Counted from the first letter of the stretch, positions 24,735 through 33,552 are shown. The stretch: DNA of 64,000 bases from Streptomyces sp. RFCAC02 (GCF_004193175.1 NZ_SAUH01000001.1:1405501-1469500); one strand, 5' to 3'. The notes: generated by a model from the letters alone, not told the origin. Numbers and translations: made by a program.

Positions 24735-25583
24735 CTACAGGGCCTGAAGCGCCGCCAGGATCAGCGCCCGCGCGTCATCGCCGTACACCGCGAGCCGCCG
24801 CAGTTGGTCGAACGCTTTCAGGTACAACGCGACCTCGCTGGGCTGCGTGATGTTCACCTGCGCTGACACCAGCTCGACGGACACGAGCCTGTCGTCGTAG
24901 ATGTGGAACGTCTCCACCGGGCGGATACGGCGCGCCGGCGTACTGGCGGGCACCACTCCGAGGGCCACCGCCGGCAACGCGCCGGCCGTGAGGAGGTGGC
25001 CGAGCTGCGCGGCCATCGCCGAGGAGTCCCCGATCTGATGCCGCAAGACGCCCTCCTCGACGAGCAGCACGAAGCGGTGCCCCCGCTCGTAGATCACCCG
25101 GGACCGCTCAGCGCGGGCAGCAGCCGCCTCTTCTCCGTCGTCGGGCACTCCGCGGAAGTCGGCGATGCCACTCAGCAGGGCGGCGGCGTACCCCTGGGTC
25201 TGGAGGAGCCCAGGGATGAGCGTGGAGGAGTACACCTTGAACGTCCCGGTGTCCCGGAAGAACTGAACCCAGTTCTCCTGTAGCGCCTTGAGTCCGTTCC
25301 GTACCTGGTGGCGCCACTCGGTGTACGCCGACTCGGCGTTGAGGGACTGCGCGATGACGTCGGGCACATCCTCCTGATGGCCGCAGGCGCGGCACCAGGC
25401 GTCGATGTCCCGAGCGGACGGCGCCGTACGGGCGTTCTCGATCCGGGATGTCTTCGCGTGATGCCAGCCGCACCGATCGGCCAGCTCAACGACCGTCAGC
25501 CCGGCGCCCTTGCGCATGTCGCGGAGCCGCCGGGCAACGGCGGCACGGGCAGCCTGAGCGGATGACGACGGGGAGAGGGACAT
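24735..25583 (-). CDS. XRE-DUF5753 transcriptional regulator
   Basis: 282 residues from ATG 25583. HTH about 15-75 (RRLRDMRKGAGLTVVELADRCGWHHAKTSRIENART) and C-terminal DUF5753 (about 100-280: VQFFRDTGTFKVYSSTLIPGLLQTQGYAAALL, ERGHRFVLLVEEGVLR). This is the large WhiJ-like Streptomyces family. Here it is the last gene of a three-gene unit with a DUF6879 protein (24 bp upstream) and an 87-residue protein, an arrangement repeated widely in Streptomyces and thought to influence development or antibiotic production. Confidence 0.92.
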   Translation of the reverse strand: MSLSPSSSAQAARAAVARRLRDMRKGAGLTVVELADRCGWHHAKTSRIENARTAPSARDIDAWCRACGHQEDVPDVIAQSLNAESAYTEWRHQVRNGLKALQENWVQFFRDTGTFKVYSSTLIPGLLQTQGYAAALLSGIADFRGVPDDGEEAAAARAERSRVIYERGHRFVLLVEEGVLRHQIGDSSAMAAQLGHLLTAGALPAVALGVVPASTPARRIRPVETFHIYDDRLVSVELVSAQVNITQPSEVALYLKAFDQLRRLAVYGDDARALILAALQAL

Positions 25584-25606
25584 GGGCTGGCCGATCGGTG
25601 TGCGTA

Positions 25607-26137
25607 TCAGTGGATTGCGTAGGAGTCGTGCGGGGTGGCGCGGTCCCACACCGCTGCGAACGCCTCTGCGCAGAACTTCGCGGCGGCGGGGTCGTCGGTG
25701 ATCTCCTCGCCGGTCCAGGTGCCGTCGCCCGCGAAGTGGTTCCAGTGGACCCACGTCTCGTCGAAGAGCCAGAAGTCGTTCCCGGGCAGAGCGATGTCCG
25801 AGGCTCGTCGCCTCGGCAGCCAGCGCACCTGTTCGCCGGCCGCCACGTTGGTGAAGGTGAAGCTGTGCTCGAACCGGATGTACTCGCTGACCGGCTCGGA
25901 CACGATCCGGGCTCGGCGGACGACGACGCCGCGCGCGACGGTGGTCTCCATGAGGTCGAGCCAGGGGCGCCACCAGGAGGCGCGGTCGTCCGGGTCGAGG
26001 CGGTGGCCGTCCCGCCAGGCGCGGAACCCGGCGTCCTCGTAGTCGACGGCGTAGGAGTCCCGCATCTCCAGGTGCACGGCGGAGTGCCGGCAGTTCTCGA
26101 TCAGCTCATCGAACGTGGGTGGCGAGGTCGAGGTCAT
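25607..26137 (-). CDS. DUF6879 family protein
   Basis: 176 residues from ATG 26137 (GGAAGG 6 nt upstream). The motif FDELIENCRHSAVHLEMRDSYAVDYE near the N-terminus and DFWLFDETWVHWNHFAGDG near residue 130 define the DUF6879 family as I know it. These proteins pair with XRE-DUF5753 regulators; they are proposed modulators of the regulator but biochemistry is lacking. The 5' end overlaps the upstream gene by 32 nt. Confidence 0.85.
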   Translation of the reverse strand: MTSTSPPTFDELIENCRHSAVHLEMRDSYAVDYEDAGFRAWRDGHRLDPDDRASWWRPWLDLMETTVARGVVVRRARIVSEPVSEYIRFEHSFTFTNVAAGEQVRWLPRRRASDIALPGNDFWLFDETWVHWNHFAGDGTWTGEEITDDPAAAKFCAEAFAAVWDRATPHDSYAIH

Positions 26138-26369
26138 CGCATGCCTTCCTGATCACGTCCGTCATCCTGGCGGGGATGCGGATCACGGCCTCGTTCTCCG
26201 GGATGCCCGTGGCGTGTCCGGGGACTTCGGTCGCCGCACAGGCCTCCTCGAGGGCGGCGTCCGGCTTCCAACCCTGGAGCACGAGTTCCCTCGCGTCATG
26301 GTCGACCCATACGGTGGGGCTCTGTTTGTCGCCTGTGTTGGGGTCGATCCCGATGAACACCAGCTGCAT
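26106..26369 (-). CDS. Small conserved partner of XRE/DUF6879 module
   Basis: 87 residues from ATG 26369 (AGAGG 5 nt upstream), starting MQLVFIGIDPNTGDKQSPTV and containing WVDHDARELVLQGWK and EAVIRIPARMTDVIRKA. I recognise it as the usual first gene of DUF6879-XRE triads in Streptomyces. No enzymatic motif is visible. A promoter-like pair TTGATG-18 bp-CAGGCT lies upstream on the same strand, so the whole triad is probably one transcript. Confidence 0.8.
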   Translation of the reverse strand: MQLVFIGIDPNTGDKQSPTVWVDHDARELVLQGWKPDAALEEACAATEVPGHATGIPENEAVIRIPARMTDVIRKACDDLDLATHVR

Positions 26370-26750
26370 GACGGCCTCTTGCCCGTCAGCCTGATGGCGT
26401 GGCGAGACGGGCATCAAGGGCGCATTGCAGCAGTCACGTGTATCGGTGATGCACACGCACACTTCTGCACATCGGTGGCGCTCGCGGGCGCCCCCGCACA
26501 CACCCCACTCCCCTGATCCGGCGGCGTCTTCGCGCCGGCCATGAGCCGGAGGCGCCGCCACCGACCCGCCCCGGGGCGGCGGCCGGGGTGCGCGCGGTGA
26601 CGCGAATGCCCAGTGCACGACAGATGCCCGGCCCAATGACCGGGGCCAGTACCGTTCGATCGGCTGTACGTGGACACATCCGCCTTGTCATGGCGGCGCT
26701 CCCCGCCCATGGCCGACAGGGAGCGCCGCCGGTTCAATGCCGGGCGGTGG
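26370..26750. other. 381-bp intergenic region without a gene
   Basis: No frame here has a ribosome site or family resemblance. The left ~60 bp holds the leftward promoter of the XRE triad (TTGATG and CAGGCT elements spaced by 18 bp, reading on the minus strand). Around 26511-26566 are GC-rich inverted repeats near the GGCGGCG/CGCCGCC motifs that may terminate transcripts of the zinc-ribbon operon ending at 26751. Confidence 0.45.
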
Positions 26751-27497
26751 TCACCTCCCGCCCTCCGGCACCACGTCCCGGACGGCCGCGCGCAGCACAT
26801 CCACCGCATCGGCGGCGATGGCACGCGCGGCGTCCCGCTCCAGCTCCGCCGCCGGGCGCGCGGCGGCGACGGCGGCGGGGAACAGCCGTTCCACGGCGGG
26901 CCGGATGTCCGCCAGCGCGTCCTCCCCCAGGTCGGCGAGCCGCCGCACGAGGCCGTCGGGGACGATCTCCGGCCAGTAGTGCAGATCGCCGCGTCCCGTG
27001 GAGGGGTGCGCGAGGAACGGGACCAGCCGCTGCCCGACCAGGCAAGCGCGGCACACCTGGTACCCGTGCCCGGGGCCGGCGGCCGTCTCCCCCGCAGCGA
27101 CGGTGGTCAGCGGCCCGCCGGTGGCCTCGCAGTACATGCAGCGCGCCCGCGCGCCCGCCGCGACGGCCCGCAACTCGTCCACGGCTGCGGCGATCCCGTG
27201 TTCGGCCCCGGCCCGCACGGCACCGAACAGCCGCGTCACCACCGGCCCGAGCGTCACTCCGGGCGCCAGGTCGGCCAACTGCTCCACCGTTTCGTCCGGG
27301 ACCGCGACCGGCCACTGGTGCGGCTCGCCCCGGCTCGTCACCGGATGATGCACCACAGGGATGAGGCGGCAGCGGACGAGACAGTCACGACACGCGTGCT
27401 GCGACCACCCCGTACCGGACCCGCTCTCGACGAGCGAGATCGCCGTCAGCACCGGCCCCGTCGCACCGCACGAACCACAGCGGACCTCGGCGCTCAC
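26751..27497 (-). CDS. Duplicated CxxC zinc-ribbon-like protein
   Basis: 248 residues from GTG 27497. It contains two homologous units: residues ~6-60 (CGSCGATGPVL...ACRDCLVRCRLIPVVHHP...PHQWP) and ~118-175 (CMYCEATGGPL...VCRACLVGQRLVPFLAHP...LHYWP), each with two CxxC pairs suited to bind one zinc ion, followed by an alpha-helical segment. The internal duplication is clear. I do not recognise a named family. It overlaps the upstream small gene by GTGA. Confidence 0.7.
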   Translation of the reverse strand: MSAEVRCGSCGATGPVLTAISLVESGSGTGWSQHACRDCLVRCRLIPVVHHPVTSRGEPHQWPVAVPDETVEQLADLAPGVTLGPVVTRLFGAVRAGAEHGIAAAVDELRAVAAGARARCMYCEATGGPLTTVAAGETAAGPGHGYQVCRACLVGQRLVPFLAHPSTGRGDLHYWPEIVPDGLVRRLADLGEDALADIRPAVERLFPAAVAAARPAAELERDAARAIAADAVDVLRAAVRDVVPEGGR

Positions 27498-27697
27498 GAC
27501 ACGTCCTCCGCATCACCGGCTCCCTCCTCCGCCACCACCTCCGGCGACGACGGCAACGGCACGACCGGCCCCTCAAGACCGGTGATCACCGTGATGTGCG
27601 GCTGCTCCTCCCGCACCGGCAGGGGCACGGGCGCGCCCAGATACCAGGGACGACCGTCGTGCGGCGTCCGGCGTGGAACAGGAACGTTCGTTGTCAT
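27494..27697 (-). CDS. Small hypothetical protein
   Basis: 67 residues from ATG 27697 (GGAG 8 nt upstream), Pro-rich, with PWYLGAPVPLPVREEQPHI and an acidic C-terminus; it reads like a short docking peptide rather than an enzyme. Its stop overlaps the zinc-ribbon gene's start. A 25-bp inverted repeat lies 20 bp before the start. Family not recognised. Confidence 0.6.
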   Translation of the reverse strand: MTTNVPVPRRTPHDGRPWYLGAPVPLPVREEQPHITVITGLEGPVVPLPSSPEVVAEEGAGDAEDVS

Positions 27698-27716
27698 GTG
27701 ACGACTCCAAGGTGAG

Positions 27717-27741
27717 ACTTTCCCGAGAAATTACGGAAAGT
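27717..27741. promoter_or_regulatory. Inverted repeat ACTTTCC-N11-GGAAAGT
   Basis: Two perfect 7-bp arms (27717-27723 and 27735-27741) flank an A/T-rich 11-bp centre directly upstream of the small gene at 27697, in an unusually A/T-rich stretch. This is a good candidate operator, perhaps for the XRE-TPR regulator whose gene ends at 27816. Confidence 0.55.
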
Positions 27742-27815
27742 GCACACCTGATGACAGACGCGGACCGTGTCCTCCCGGAGGGAAATCGAGGCCGGGGGGA
27801 CACGTTCCATGTCCC

Positions 27816-29045
27816 TTACTCCGCGTGCAGGAGTGCCGCCAGTTCGCGTTGGTCGCGTGTCATGACCCGCTGCCGCTTCCGTGCCGTTCCGAACACGTCC
27901 CGCGCGAGTCGCTGGTGCCGCAGCCACTGCGGGGATGTCCGGGACAGGCCGAGCAGGATCGCCATGGCCTCGTCCCCGGCCCGGAGCGCGGCGTGCGCCT
28001 GGGCCACCGTGAGCATGTGCCGACGGCCGAACGTCGCGCCCTTGGGCGGTGGCGGCATCCGGGAGGCAAGCGCCAGCGCCCGGTGCGGGTTGTCGGCCAC
28101 CATGTGGTTCTCGATGGCCTGGTACGCCACCGTCCGCCAGTCGAAGCGGCCCCAGGTCGCCGTACTGACCGCCTGCCCGCCGCCGAGCGCCACACCGGCG
28201 GCACGCGCCAGACGCAGCATGTCCCTCGCCTCACCCGGGCGGTTGTTCCGCGCGGCGGCCGACGAACCGTGGACGAGGAGCTTCCCCCACGCGCCCAGGG
28301 CCTCCCGCGACGCCCGGGACAGGCGCGGCTCCGACGCGTCAGCCGTCACCACCGACACCGCCTCGGCCTCATCGAGCCGTCCCTGCCGGATCAGCAGCCA
28401 TCCCTGCTGGTAGACGGCCGCCGCCACACCGCCCTGGTCGCCCGCCGCAGCCGCGTCCCGCACAGCGTCCCTGAGCGCCATGTGCGCCAGGTCGTACGCG
28501 CGGACCTGCACCAGGTAGCGACCGGCCATCTGCAGCACACGGGCGCGCAGCCGCAACGCGTCCCCGTGCTGAGCGGCACCCTCGAAATGACGTACCGCCG
28601 AATGCGCCGAGCGCACGAGCGACGGCAGCAACTCGGCAACCGTGCCGTAGTCGTCGCGGTAATAGGTGTCGGCCAGGCCGTCGGCAGTGCGCCACAACCG
28701 GCGCAGATCCGGTTCCTCGTCGGCCCCCGTCACGGCGGTCAGCCCCAGCGGCCCGTCGGCGGTCACCGGGGGCGCGATGACCTGGCGGAGGCCGAGGAGC
28801 GGCAGATTGTCACCGTCGTCACGCTGTTCACGATGGGGCGCCCCGGCGTCGAGCAGGCGGGACGTCCGTACACCGAGAGCGCGGGCAAGCGCGTGGTAGG
28901 TCTCCAGCCGCGCGGTGCCGCCGCGTTCGACCTTCTTCACCACACCGACGCTCAAGCCTGCTTCCACGGCGAGACGTTGCTGAGTGAATCCACGACTGAG
29001 ACGTACGTCCCGCAGCCTCTCCCCCGGCGAACTGACGTCATACAC
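27816..29045 (-). CDS. XRE regulator with C-terminal TPR-like repeats
   Basis: 409 residues from GTG 29045 (GGGGA 6 nt upstream). HTH about 8-60 (GERLRDVRLSRGFTQQRLAVEAGLSVGVVKKVERGG), then a 330-residue all-helical region with TPR-like Ala-rich helices (AVYQQGWLLIRQGRLDEAEAV, LTVAQAHAALRAGDEAMAILLGL). This architecture is that of actinobacterial tetratricopeptide regulators that bind peptides or metabolites. It lies downstream of the epimerase and upstream of the zinc-ribbon operon, all on the minus strand. Confidence 0.85.
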   Translation of the reverse strand: MYDVSSPGERLRDVRLSRGFTQQRLAVEAGLSVGVVKKVERGGTARLETYHALARALGVRTSRLLDAGAPHREQRDDGDNLPLLGLRQVIAPPVTADGPLGLTAVTGADEEPDLRRLWRTADGLADTYYRDDYGTVAELLPSLVRSAHSAVRHFEGAAQHGDALRLRARVLQMAGRYLVQVRAYDLAHMALRDAVRDAAAAGDQGGVAAAVYQQGWLLIRQGRLDEAEAVSVVTADASEPRLSRASREALGAWGKLLVHGSSAAARNNRPGEARDMLRLARAAGVALGGGQAVSTATWGRFDWRTVAYQAIENHMVADNPHRALALASRMPPPPKGATFGRRHMLTVAQAHAALRAGDEAMAILLGLSRTSPQWLRHQRLARDVFGTARKRQRVMTRDQRELAALLHAE

Positions 29046-29130
29046 GGCGATCCCCGTCCAAACCGGCCGACCAGTCACATGCCAGCATAGGCCGCAACTC
29101 ACCTTCTCCGTAGCCCGATGCGCCCGACGA

Positions 29131-30153
29131 TCAGGTGGGGCCGAGCGTGGTGAGGAGGGCGGTCTCCCTGTCGGGGGCGATGCCGTGCTCGGCCCATCGG
29201 GGGTGTTCCACGGGGCGTCCGCCGTCGCGCAGCCACTTCCAGGTGTCCGCGACGGTCTCCCGCAGCGGGCGGCACCGCAGTCCGGCGGCGTGCGCGGTCC
29301 CGGCATCCACCGACCAGGTCCCGGGTGCGGTGCGCCAGAGCGGCAGTTCGGACCACTGCCGCACACCGTGTTCGATGAGGAACCGGTCCGGTGCCCAGCG
29401 CAGTTCGCCACGTCTGCCGGTGACCGCGAGACAGGCGTCCAGGAACCCGCCCATCGTCTCGTGCCCGATCGGCGCGGCCACGTTGTACGCCCCACCACCC
29501 GGGACGGCCGCCCGGTCGAGGGCGAACCGCGCCACGTCCCGCACGTCCACCGGCTGGATCGAGTGCGCCGGCTCCCCCGGCGCCAGGATTGTGCCGCCGC
29601 GCTCCGCCCGACGCAACCACCAGGGCAGCCGTCCCACGTACTCGCCCGGACCGAGGATGACGCCGGGCCGCAGAACAACGGACCGCCCCTGTCCGAACGT
29701 GCTGACCACCGCCCGCTCGGAACCGGCCTTCTGCATCCCGTAATACGTCGCCGGTGACTCTGACCGGCCGAACTCGTCGTCCGCGTCCGCAGGAGCGGGC
29801 AGCAGACGTGACTCCTCGGTGAGCGACTCGTTCGGCCAGCCCGCGTAGGCGTTGACCGTCGACACGTACACATAGCGCCCGGCGACCGGTTCCAGTGCGC
29901 GAGCGCCCGCCAGCACACGGCGCGGGGCGAAATCCGCACTGCTCGTGTCCACCACGGCGTCCCAAGGCCCCGCATCAGCCAGATGCTTCAGGTCGTCCTC
30001 CGACGTCCTGTCACCCCGGAGCGCCCGGACCCCCGGCACATCGGTGCCCGTGCGGCCACGGCTGAACGTCGCAACATCCCACTGCCGCGCCAACGCCTGC
30101 TCCACGACACACCGACCGAGAAACCACCCGCCACCGAGCACGAGAATTCTCAT
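29131..30153 (-). CDS. NAD-dependent epimerase/dehydratase
   Basis: 340 residues from ATG 30153. An extended SDR with Rossmann loop LGGGWFLG (6-13), conserved YVSTVNAY, and YYGMQKAGSE (Tyr and Lys of the active site near 140-145). It resembles actinobacterial NAD-epimerases of the reductase type that lack a known sugar substrate. It shares its strand with the XRE-TPR gene 85 bp downstream. An ATG at 30165 would add four residues. Confidence 0.85.
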   Translation of the reverse strand: MRILVLGGGWFLGRCVVEQALARQWDVATFSRGRTGTDVPGVRALRGDRTSEDDLKHLADAGPWDAVVDTSSADFAPRRVLAGARALEPVAGRYVYVSTVNAYAGWPNESLTEESRLLPAPADADDEFGRSESPATYYGMQKAGSERAVVSTFGQGRSVVLRPGVILGPGEYVGRLPWWLRRAERGGTILAPGEPAHSIQPVDVRDVARFALDRAAVPGGGAYNVAAPIGHETMGGFLDACLAVTGRRGELRWAPDRFLIEHGVRQWSELPLWRTAPGTWSVDAGTAHAAGLRCRPLRETVADTWKWLRDGGRPVEHPRWAEHGIAPDRETALLTTLGPT

Positions 30154-30281
30154 CCGCGTCTGCATACGAAGATGGTGCCCACGCCACGTCAACGACGCCA
30201 ATGCGGGATTGACGGGAAGAAGAAGTAGACGGCGGCCCCTTCAGGGCTGCCGTTCAAGACACACGACGAGAGGCGGACGAG

Positions 30282-30443
30282 ATGGATCCCGAGCAGGGTG
30301 AGGGCGGTTCCGAGGAGTCGGAGGAGTGGGTCGATCCGCGTTACGCGTATCTGGTCGAGGAGTTCGACCGTGCGCGTGCGCGGGCCGGTCGGCCGCTGCG
30401 GTTCTTTCTGTACGACCCGCCGGGGCGGTCGTCTTCGGCGTGA
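30282..30443 (+). CDS. Small acidic hypothetical protein
   Basis: 53 residues from ATG 30282, with a GAGAGG element about 7 nt upstream. The N-terminal third is strongly acidic (EGGSEESEEW), followed by VDPRYAYLVEEFDRARARAG and RPLRFFLYDPPGR. Codons keep high G/C in third position, which supports translation. It stands alone between the epimerase and the tRNA. Family not recognised. Confidence 0.55.
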   Translation: MDPEQGEGGSEESEEWVDPRYAYLVEEFDRARARAGRPLRFFLYDPPGRSSSA

Positions 30444-30504
30444 TCCGTACGAGGCCCCGGCCCGTGGGCCGGGGCTCACCGCTGTTCGGTCAGGTGGTGT
30501 CGGG

Positions 30505-30576
30505 TGGGTGCAGACGGGTTCGAACCGCCGACATCCGCCTTGTAAGGGCGGCGCTCTACCGCTGAGCTATGCACCC
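30505..30576 (-). tRNA. tRNA-Val (anticodon UAC)
   Basis: A full cloverleaf reads on the minus strand: acceptor GGGTGCA/TGCACCC with A discriminator, D-arm GCTC...GAGC, anticodon stem CCGCC/GGCGG around loop CTTACAA (anticodon TAC), and T-loop TTCGAAC closed by GGCGG/CCGTC. 72 nt long. The CCA end is not encoded (the next bases are CCC), so it must be added. It serves the rare GUA codon. Confidence 0.95.
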
Positions 30577-30687
30577 CCGGGATTGAGGGCACAGCCTACA
30601 TGGCCCCCGGCCCGGCCCGGCAAACGCGGGTGGGTGGAAGAATGGGGCACAGGGAGATCGATCGGGTCGTCGTGGGGAGAGGGACAC

Positions 30688-32040
30688 GTGGCCGCTGGAC
30701 GTCGTACGCGGGGACCCGTGCCCCCCTGGCCGGTTCGGTCACCGTCCGTGTCGGTCCGGCGCCTGGTGCGCCTCCATCTCTCACTGGCCGTGCTCATGCC
30801 GGTGATCTTCAGCGGCGGGTCCCGGCCGTGGCGGCGCGGGCGCGCCGAGGACGTGCGGGCCGCCGCGCAGGAGGCCAAGGACGCCGCGGCCGCCGCGTTC
30901 TACGAGGTGGACACCGCGCAGCGCGACCTGCGGATCGCCGTCGAGACGATCGGGGCCGCCGACACCTCGCCCGAGGCGGCCCGCGCCGTGGCCGACTTCG
31001 ACGCGCTCGCGGAGCGCGTCGACCGGCTGAGCGCCGCTTACATCCGCACCGTGGACACGCACGACCTCGACGCCGAACGGCTCGACGGCGGCGCCGCGCA
31101 GCGGGCGTTCTCCGGCGTGAAGTCGGACCTGGAGCGTGCGCGCGGCGAGCTGGCCCGGTTCGCCGACCGTGTCGCCCCCCTGCAGGAACGTGCCGCCTCC
31201 CAGCTCGCGCAGGTCGGCCCCGCCGTGGAGCGCGCCAAGGAGGCCCTGCGCACCGCGACGGCCGCCCTGGACGCCGCCCGCGCCGGCGGCCTGCGGACCG
31301 ACGAGCAGGCCGCGGCGCTGGCCGCCCTCGGCCCCGACCTGCGGTTGCTCGGCGAGGGCGCGGGCCGGCACGGCGTGCAGGCGACGATCCGCCGCGCCGA
31401 CGCCGTACGCCGCCGCGCGGGGGCGCTGGCCGCCGAGGTGGAACGGCTGCCCGAGCAGGCCGCCGAGATCGACCGCCGCCTGTCGTCGCTGCGGACCAGG
31501 GCGGACGCCGTCGAGCACCACGTCGCGCGCGTCGAGCCGGTCCTCAGCGAGCTGCGGCGCCGCTTCAGCGCGCCATGCTGGCGCGACCTGCAGACGGTGC
31601 CGTCCCGTGCGGCCGAGTCGGTGGCGGCGGCACGCGACCGGCTGCGGGAGGCCGCCGGGGCGCGGGCGGAGCAGCGGTTCCGTGCCGCGACGACCGGGCT
31701 CGCCGCCGTCCACGGACTGCTCGACGGCGCCCAGGACGGCCTCGACGCCGCCGAGGACCGCCTGGAGCGGCTGAACGAGGTCGCCGCCGACGCCCGGCCC
31801 GAGATCGACAGGACCCGGTTCGCCGTCCGGGACGCGCAGCGCCTCGCGATGACGGGCCGCACCGTCCCCGACCCGCGGCACGCCGGGCCGCTGGACGCCG
31901 CCGCGGCGCGCCTCGGCCGGGCCGTCGCGGCGCTTGAGCACGGCGGGCGCCACCCCGACTACTGGTCGTTCCTCACCGAGACGGAAGCCGTCCGTACAGC
32001 GGTGGCGTCCGTCGTGCGGGACATCCGCGCCGGCCGCTGA
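30688..32040 (+). CDS. Coiled-coil hypothetical protein
   Basis: 450 residues from GTG 30688 (GGAGAGG upstream). A short N-terminal hydrophobic stretch (about 33-48, LHLSLAVLMPVIFSGG) could anchor it in the membrane; the rest is almost entirely Ala/Arg/Glu-rich helix with heptad patterns (RAAAQEAKDAAAAAFYEVDTA, LERARGELARFADRVAPLQE, RLRADA-like repeats), so long coiled coils are predicted. No enzyme motif. A structural or polar-growth-related role is possible but unsupported. It begins 111 bp after the tRNA on the opposite strand. Confidence 0.75.
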   Translation: MAAGRRTRGPVPPWPVRSPSVSVRRLVRLHLSLAVLMPVIFSGGSRPWRRGRAEDVRAAAQEAKDAAAAAFYEVDTAQRDLRIAVETIGAADTSPEAARAVADFDALAERVDRLSAAYIRTVDTHDLDAERLDGGAAQRAFSGVKSDLERARGELARFADRVAPLQERAASQLAQVGPAVERAKEALRTATAALDAARAGGLRTDEQAAALAALGPDLRLLGEGAGRHGVQATIRRADAVRRRAGALAAEVERLPEQAAEIDRRLSSLRTRADAVEHHVARVEPVLSELRRRFSAPCWRDLQTVPSRAAESVAAARDRLREAAGARAEQRFRAATTGLAAVHGLLDGAQDGLDAAEDRLERLNEVAADARPEIDRTRFAVRDAQRLAMTGRTVPDPRHAGPLDAAAARLGRAVAALEHGGRHPDYWSFLTETEAVRTAVASVVRDIRAGR

Positions 32041-32117
32041 CGGGCGCGGCGCGGGCGTTATGTCCCGCCCTCGACGGGTACGCGGCGTGGGTACCACGGC
32101 CACGAGAGGAGGCCCCC

Positions 32118-32780
32118 ATGACCGCTCCCCCGGGCGTCGACCCCCGGTCCCAGCCGCGGCTGCCGGGCGGGCCGCGCACCCTGTTCCGCGGTGCGTCGCT
32201 GAACGGGAAGGCGCCGCCCGACCGGCGGCTGAACCTCGTCTACCGCATCGGTTCGGGCCTGATGGGGCTCGCGCTGATCGTGTTCGGGATCTTCGGGCTG
32301 TTCTCCGACATCGGGTTCTTCGACACGGGCGACAACAATGTGTGGGGCCTGAACAGCAACGGCGCGCTCAGCGTCCTGTCGGTCGTCGTCGGCCTGATCC
32401 TCGTCCTCGGCATGCTGAAGGGCGGGCAGACCGCGTCCAATCTGAACCTGCTGTTCGGGGTGCTGTTCCTGCTGAGCGGCTTCTTCAACCTCGCGGTCAT
32501 GGAGACCGGCTGGAACTTCCTCGACTTCCGCATGCAGAACGTCATCCTCAGTTTCGCGATCGGCCTGGTGCTGCTGACGTTCGGCATGTACGGGCGGGTC
32601 AGCGGCCAGTTGCCGCACGACAATCCGTACTGGCGCGCCCGGCACCCCGAGGCCGACCGGGAGGACGAGCGGCGCCGGCGGCTGCGGGAGATGCGTTCCC
32701 CGGAACTCAGCCGCTGTGTGCGGGACCGGGCGCGCGATCGAGCCGTCCACGGAACGCCCGCAGGATCTGCTCACCGCTGA
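32118..32780 (+). CDS. DUF4383 family membrane protein
   Basis: 220 residues; ATG 32118 has GAGGAGG upstream. Four membrane helices (about 44-64, 82-100, 107-125, 135-155) carry the small-residue pattern LLFGVLFLLSGFFNLAVM of the DUF4383 family. The Arg-rich C-terminus from about residue 172 is unusual and its last 74 nt overlap the end of the convergent HAD gene; a reading error or true antisense overlap are both possible. Function unknown. Confidence 0.8.
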   Translation: MTAPPGVDPRSQPRLPGGPRTLFRGASLNGKAPPDRRLNLVYRIGSGLMGLALIVFGIFGLFSDIGFFDTGDNNVWGLNSNGALSVLSVVVGLILVLGMLKGGQTASNLNLLFGVLFLLSGFFNLAVMETGWNFLDFRMQNVILSFAIGLVLLTFGMYGRVSGQLPHDNPYWRARHPEADREDERRRRLREMRSPELSRCVRDRARDRAVHGTPAGSAHR

Positions 32781-33552
32781 GGACGCCCACCGTGTCGAGC
32801 GCGGTGACGTGCGCGGCGCTCCAGCCGCTGTCGGCCAGCTCGCCGTGGCCGGGCCGCCAGCCCAGGTCGGCCGCGAGCAGCAGGTCGGCGTCGAGGAGCG
32901 AGTCGCCCGCGGCGACGACGGCGGCGGCCCCGGTGCGGCGCGCGACCTCGGCGACGGCGGCCGACTTGGTGAGCGGGCGCGGCACCGTGTAGAGCTTCCG
33001 GCCCTGGAGGGACACGGTCCAGCCGCGCGGCTCGGCCCACGCCGTCAGCTCCTTGACCCAGGTGTCGGGGAGGAGGGCGCGGTCGACGACGAGGTAGCCG
33101 AACAGGTCCTCGGCGTCGCGTTCCTTCAGCAGCCAGGCCGGGTCGGTGGTCGCGCGCAGGCGGTCGGCGATCTCGGCGCGGGGGGCGCAGTCGGCGGCGA
33201 TGGCGCGGCGGACGGCGGCGTTCCAGTCGTGGTCGGTCTCCCCGTCCACGAGGAGGTGGCCGCCGTTGGCGCAGATCGCGTACCGCGGGGTGGGGCCGGG
33301 GAAGTTGATGCGGCGGTACTGGAGGCGGGTGCGGGTCGTGGTCGGTACGACGACGGCGCGCGGGTCGTCCAGCAGCGCGGCGTAGAGCCCGGCCGCCGTC
33401 TCGGTCATGAACGACTGCGGCCGCCCCTCGTACACCTCGACGCACAGCAGCCGGGGCGCGGCGGCGTCCGGTCCCGGCAGGGCGAGCGCGGCGGGCGAGT
33501 AGATGAGGGTGCGGTCGAGATCGCTCGCGATCACGGTGGGGGACGCGGTCAC
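32707..33552 (-). CDS. HAD-family phosphatase of the Ter-associated operon
   Basis: 281 residues from GTG 33552, overlapping the preceding StiP stop by GTGA. HAD motifs: DLDRTL (about 11-16), Thr/Ser motif in VVPTTTRT, Lys and GDSLLDADLL (motif IV, about 220). In Ter-type stress operons described by Anantharaman and colleagues, a HAD phosphatase, PRTase, StiP/PELOTA and HpcH-like enzyme are encoded together and proposed to make a nucleoside-like metabolite. That matches the neighbours here. Confidence 0.87.
   Translation of the reverse strand: MTASPTVIASDLDRTLIYSPAALALPGPDAAAPRLLCVEVYEGRPQSFMTETAAGLYAALLDDPRAVVVPTTTRTRLQYRRINFPGPTPRYAICANGGHLLVDGETDHDWNAAVRRAIAADCAPRAEIADRLRATTDPAWLLKERDAEDLFGYLVVDRALLPDTWVKELTAWAEPRGWTVSLQGRKLYTVPRPLTKSAAVAEVARRTGAAAVVAAGDSLLDADLLLAADLGWRPGHGELADSGWSAAHVTALDTVGVLSGEQILRAFRGRLDRAPGPAHSG

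Noticed and set aside
30505..30576. tRNA-Val as an integration site
   Set aside because: No integrase or duplicated tRNA 3' end was found in the window.
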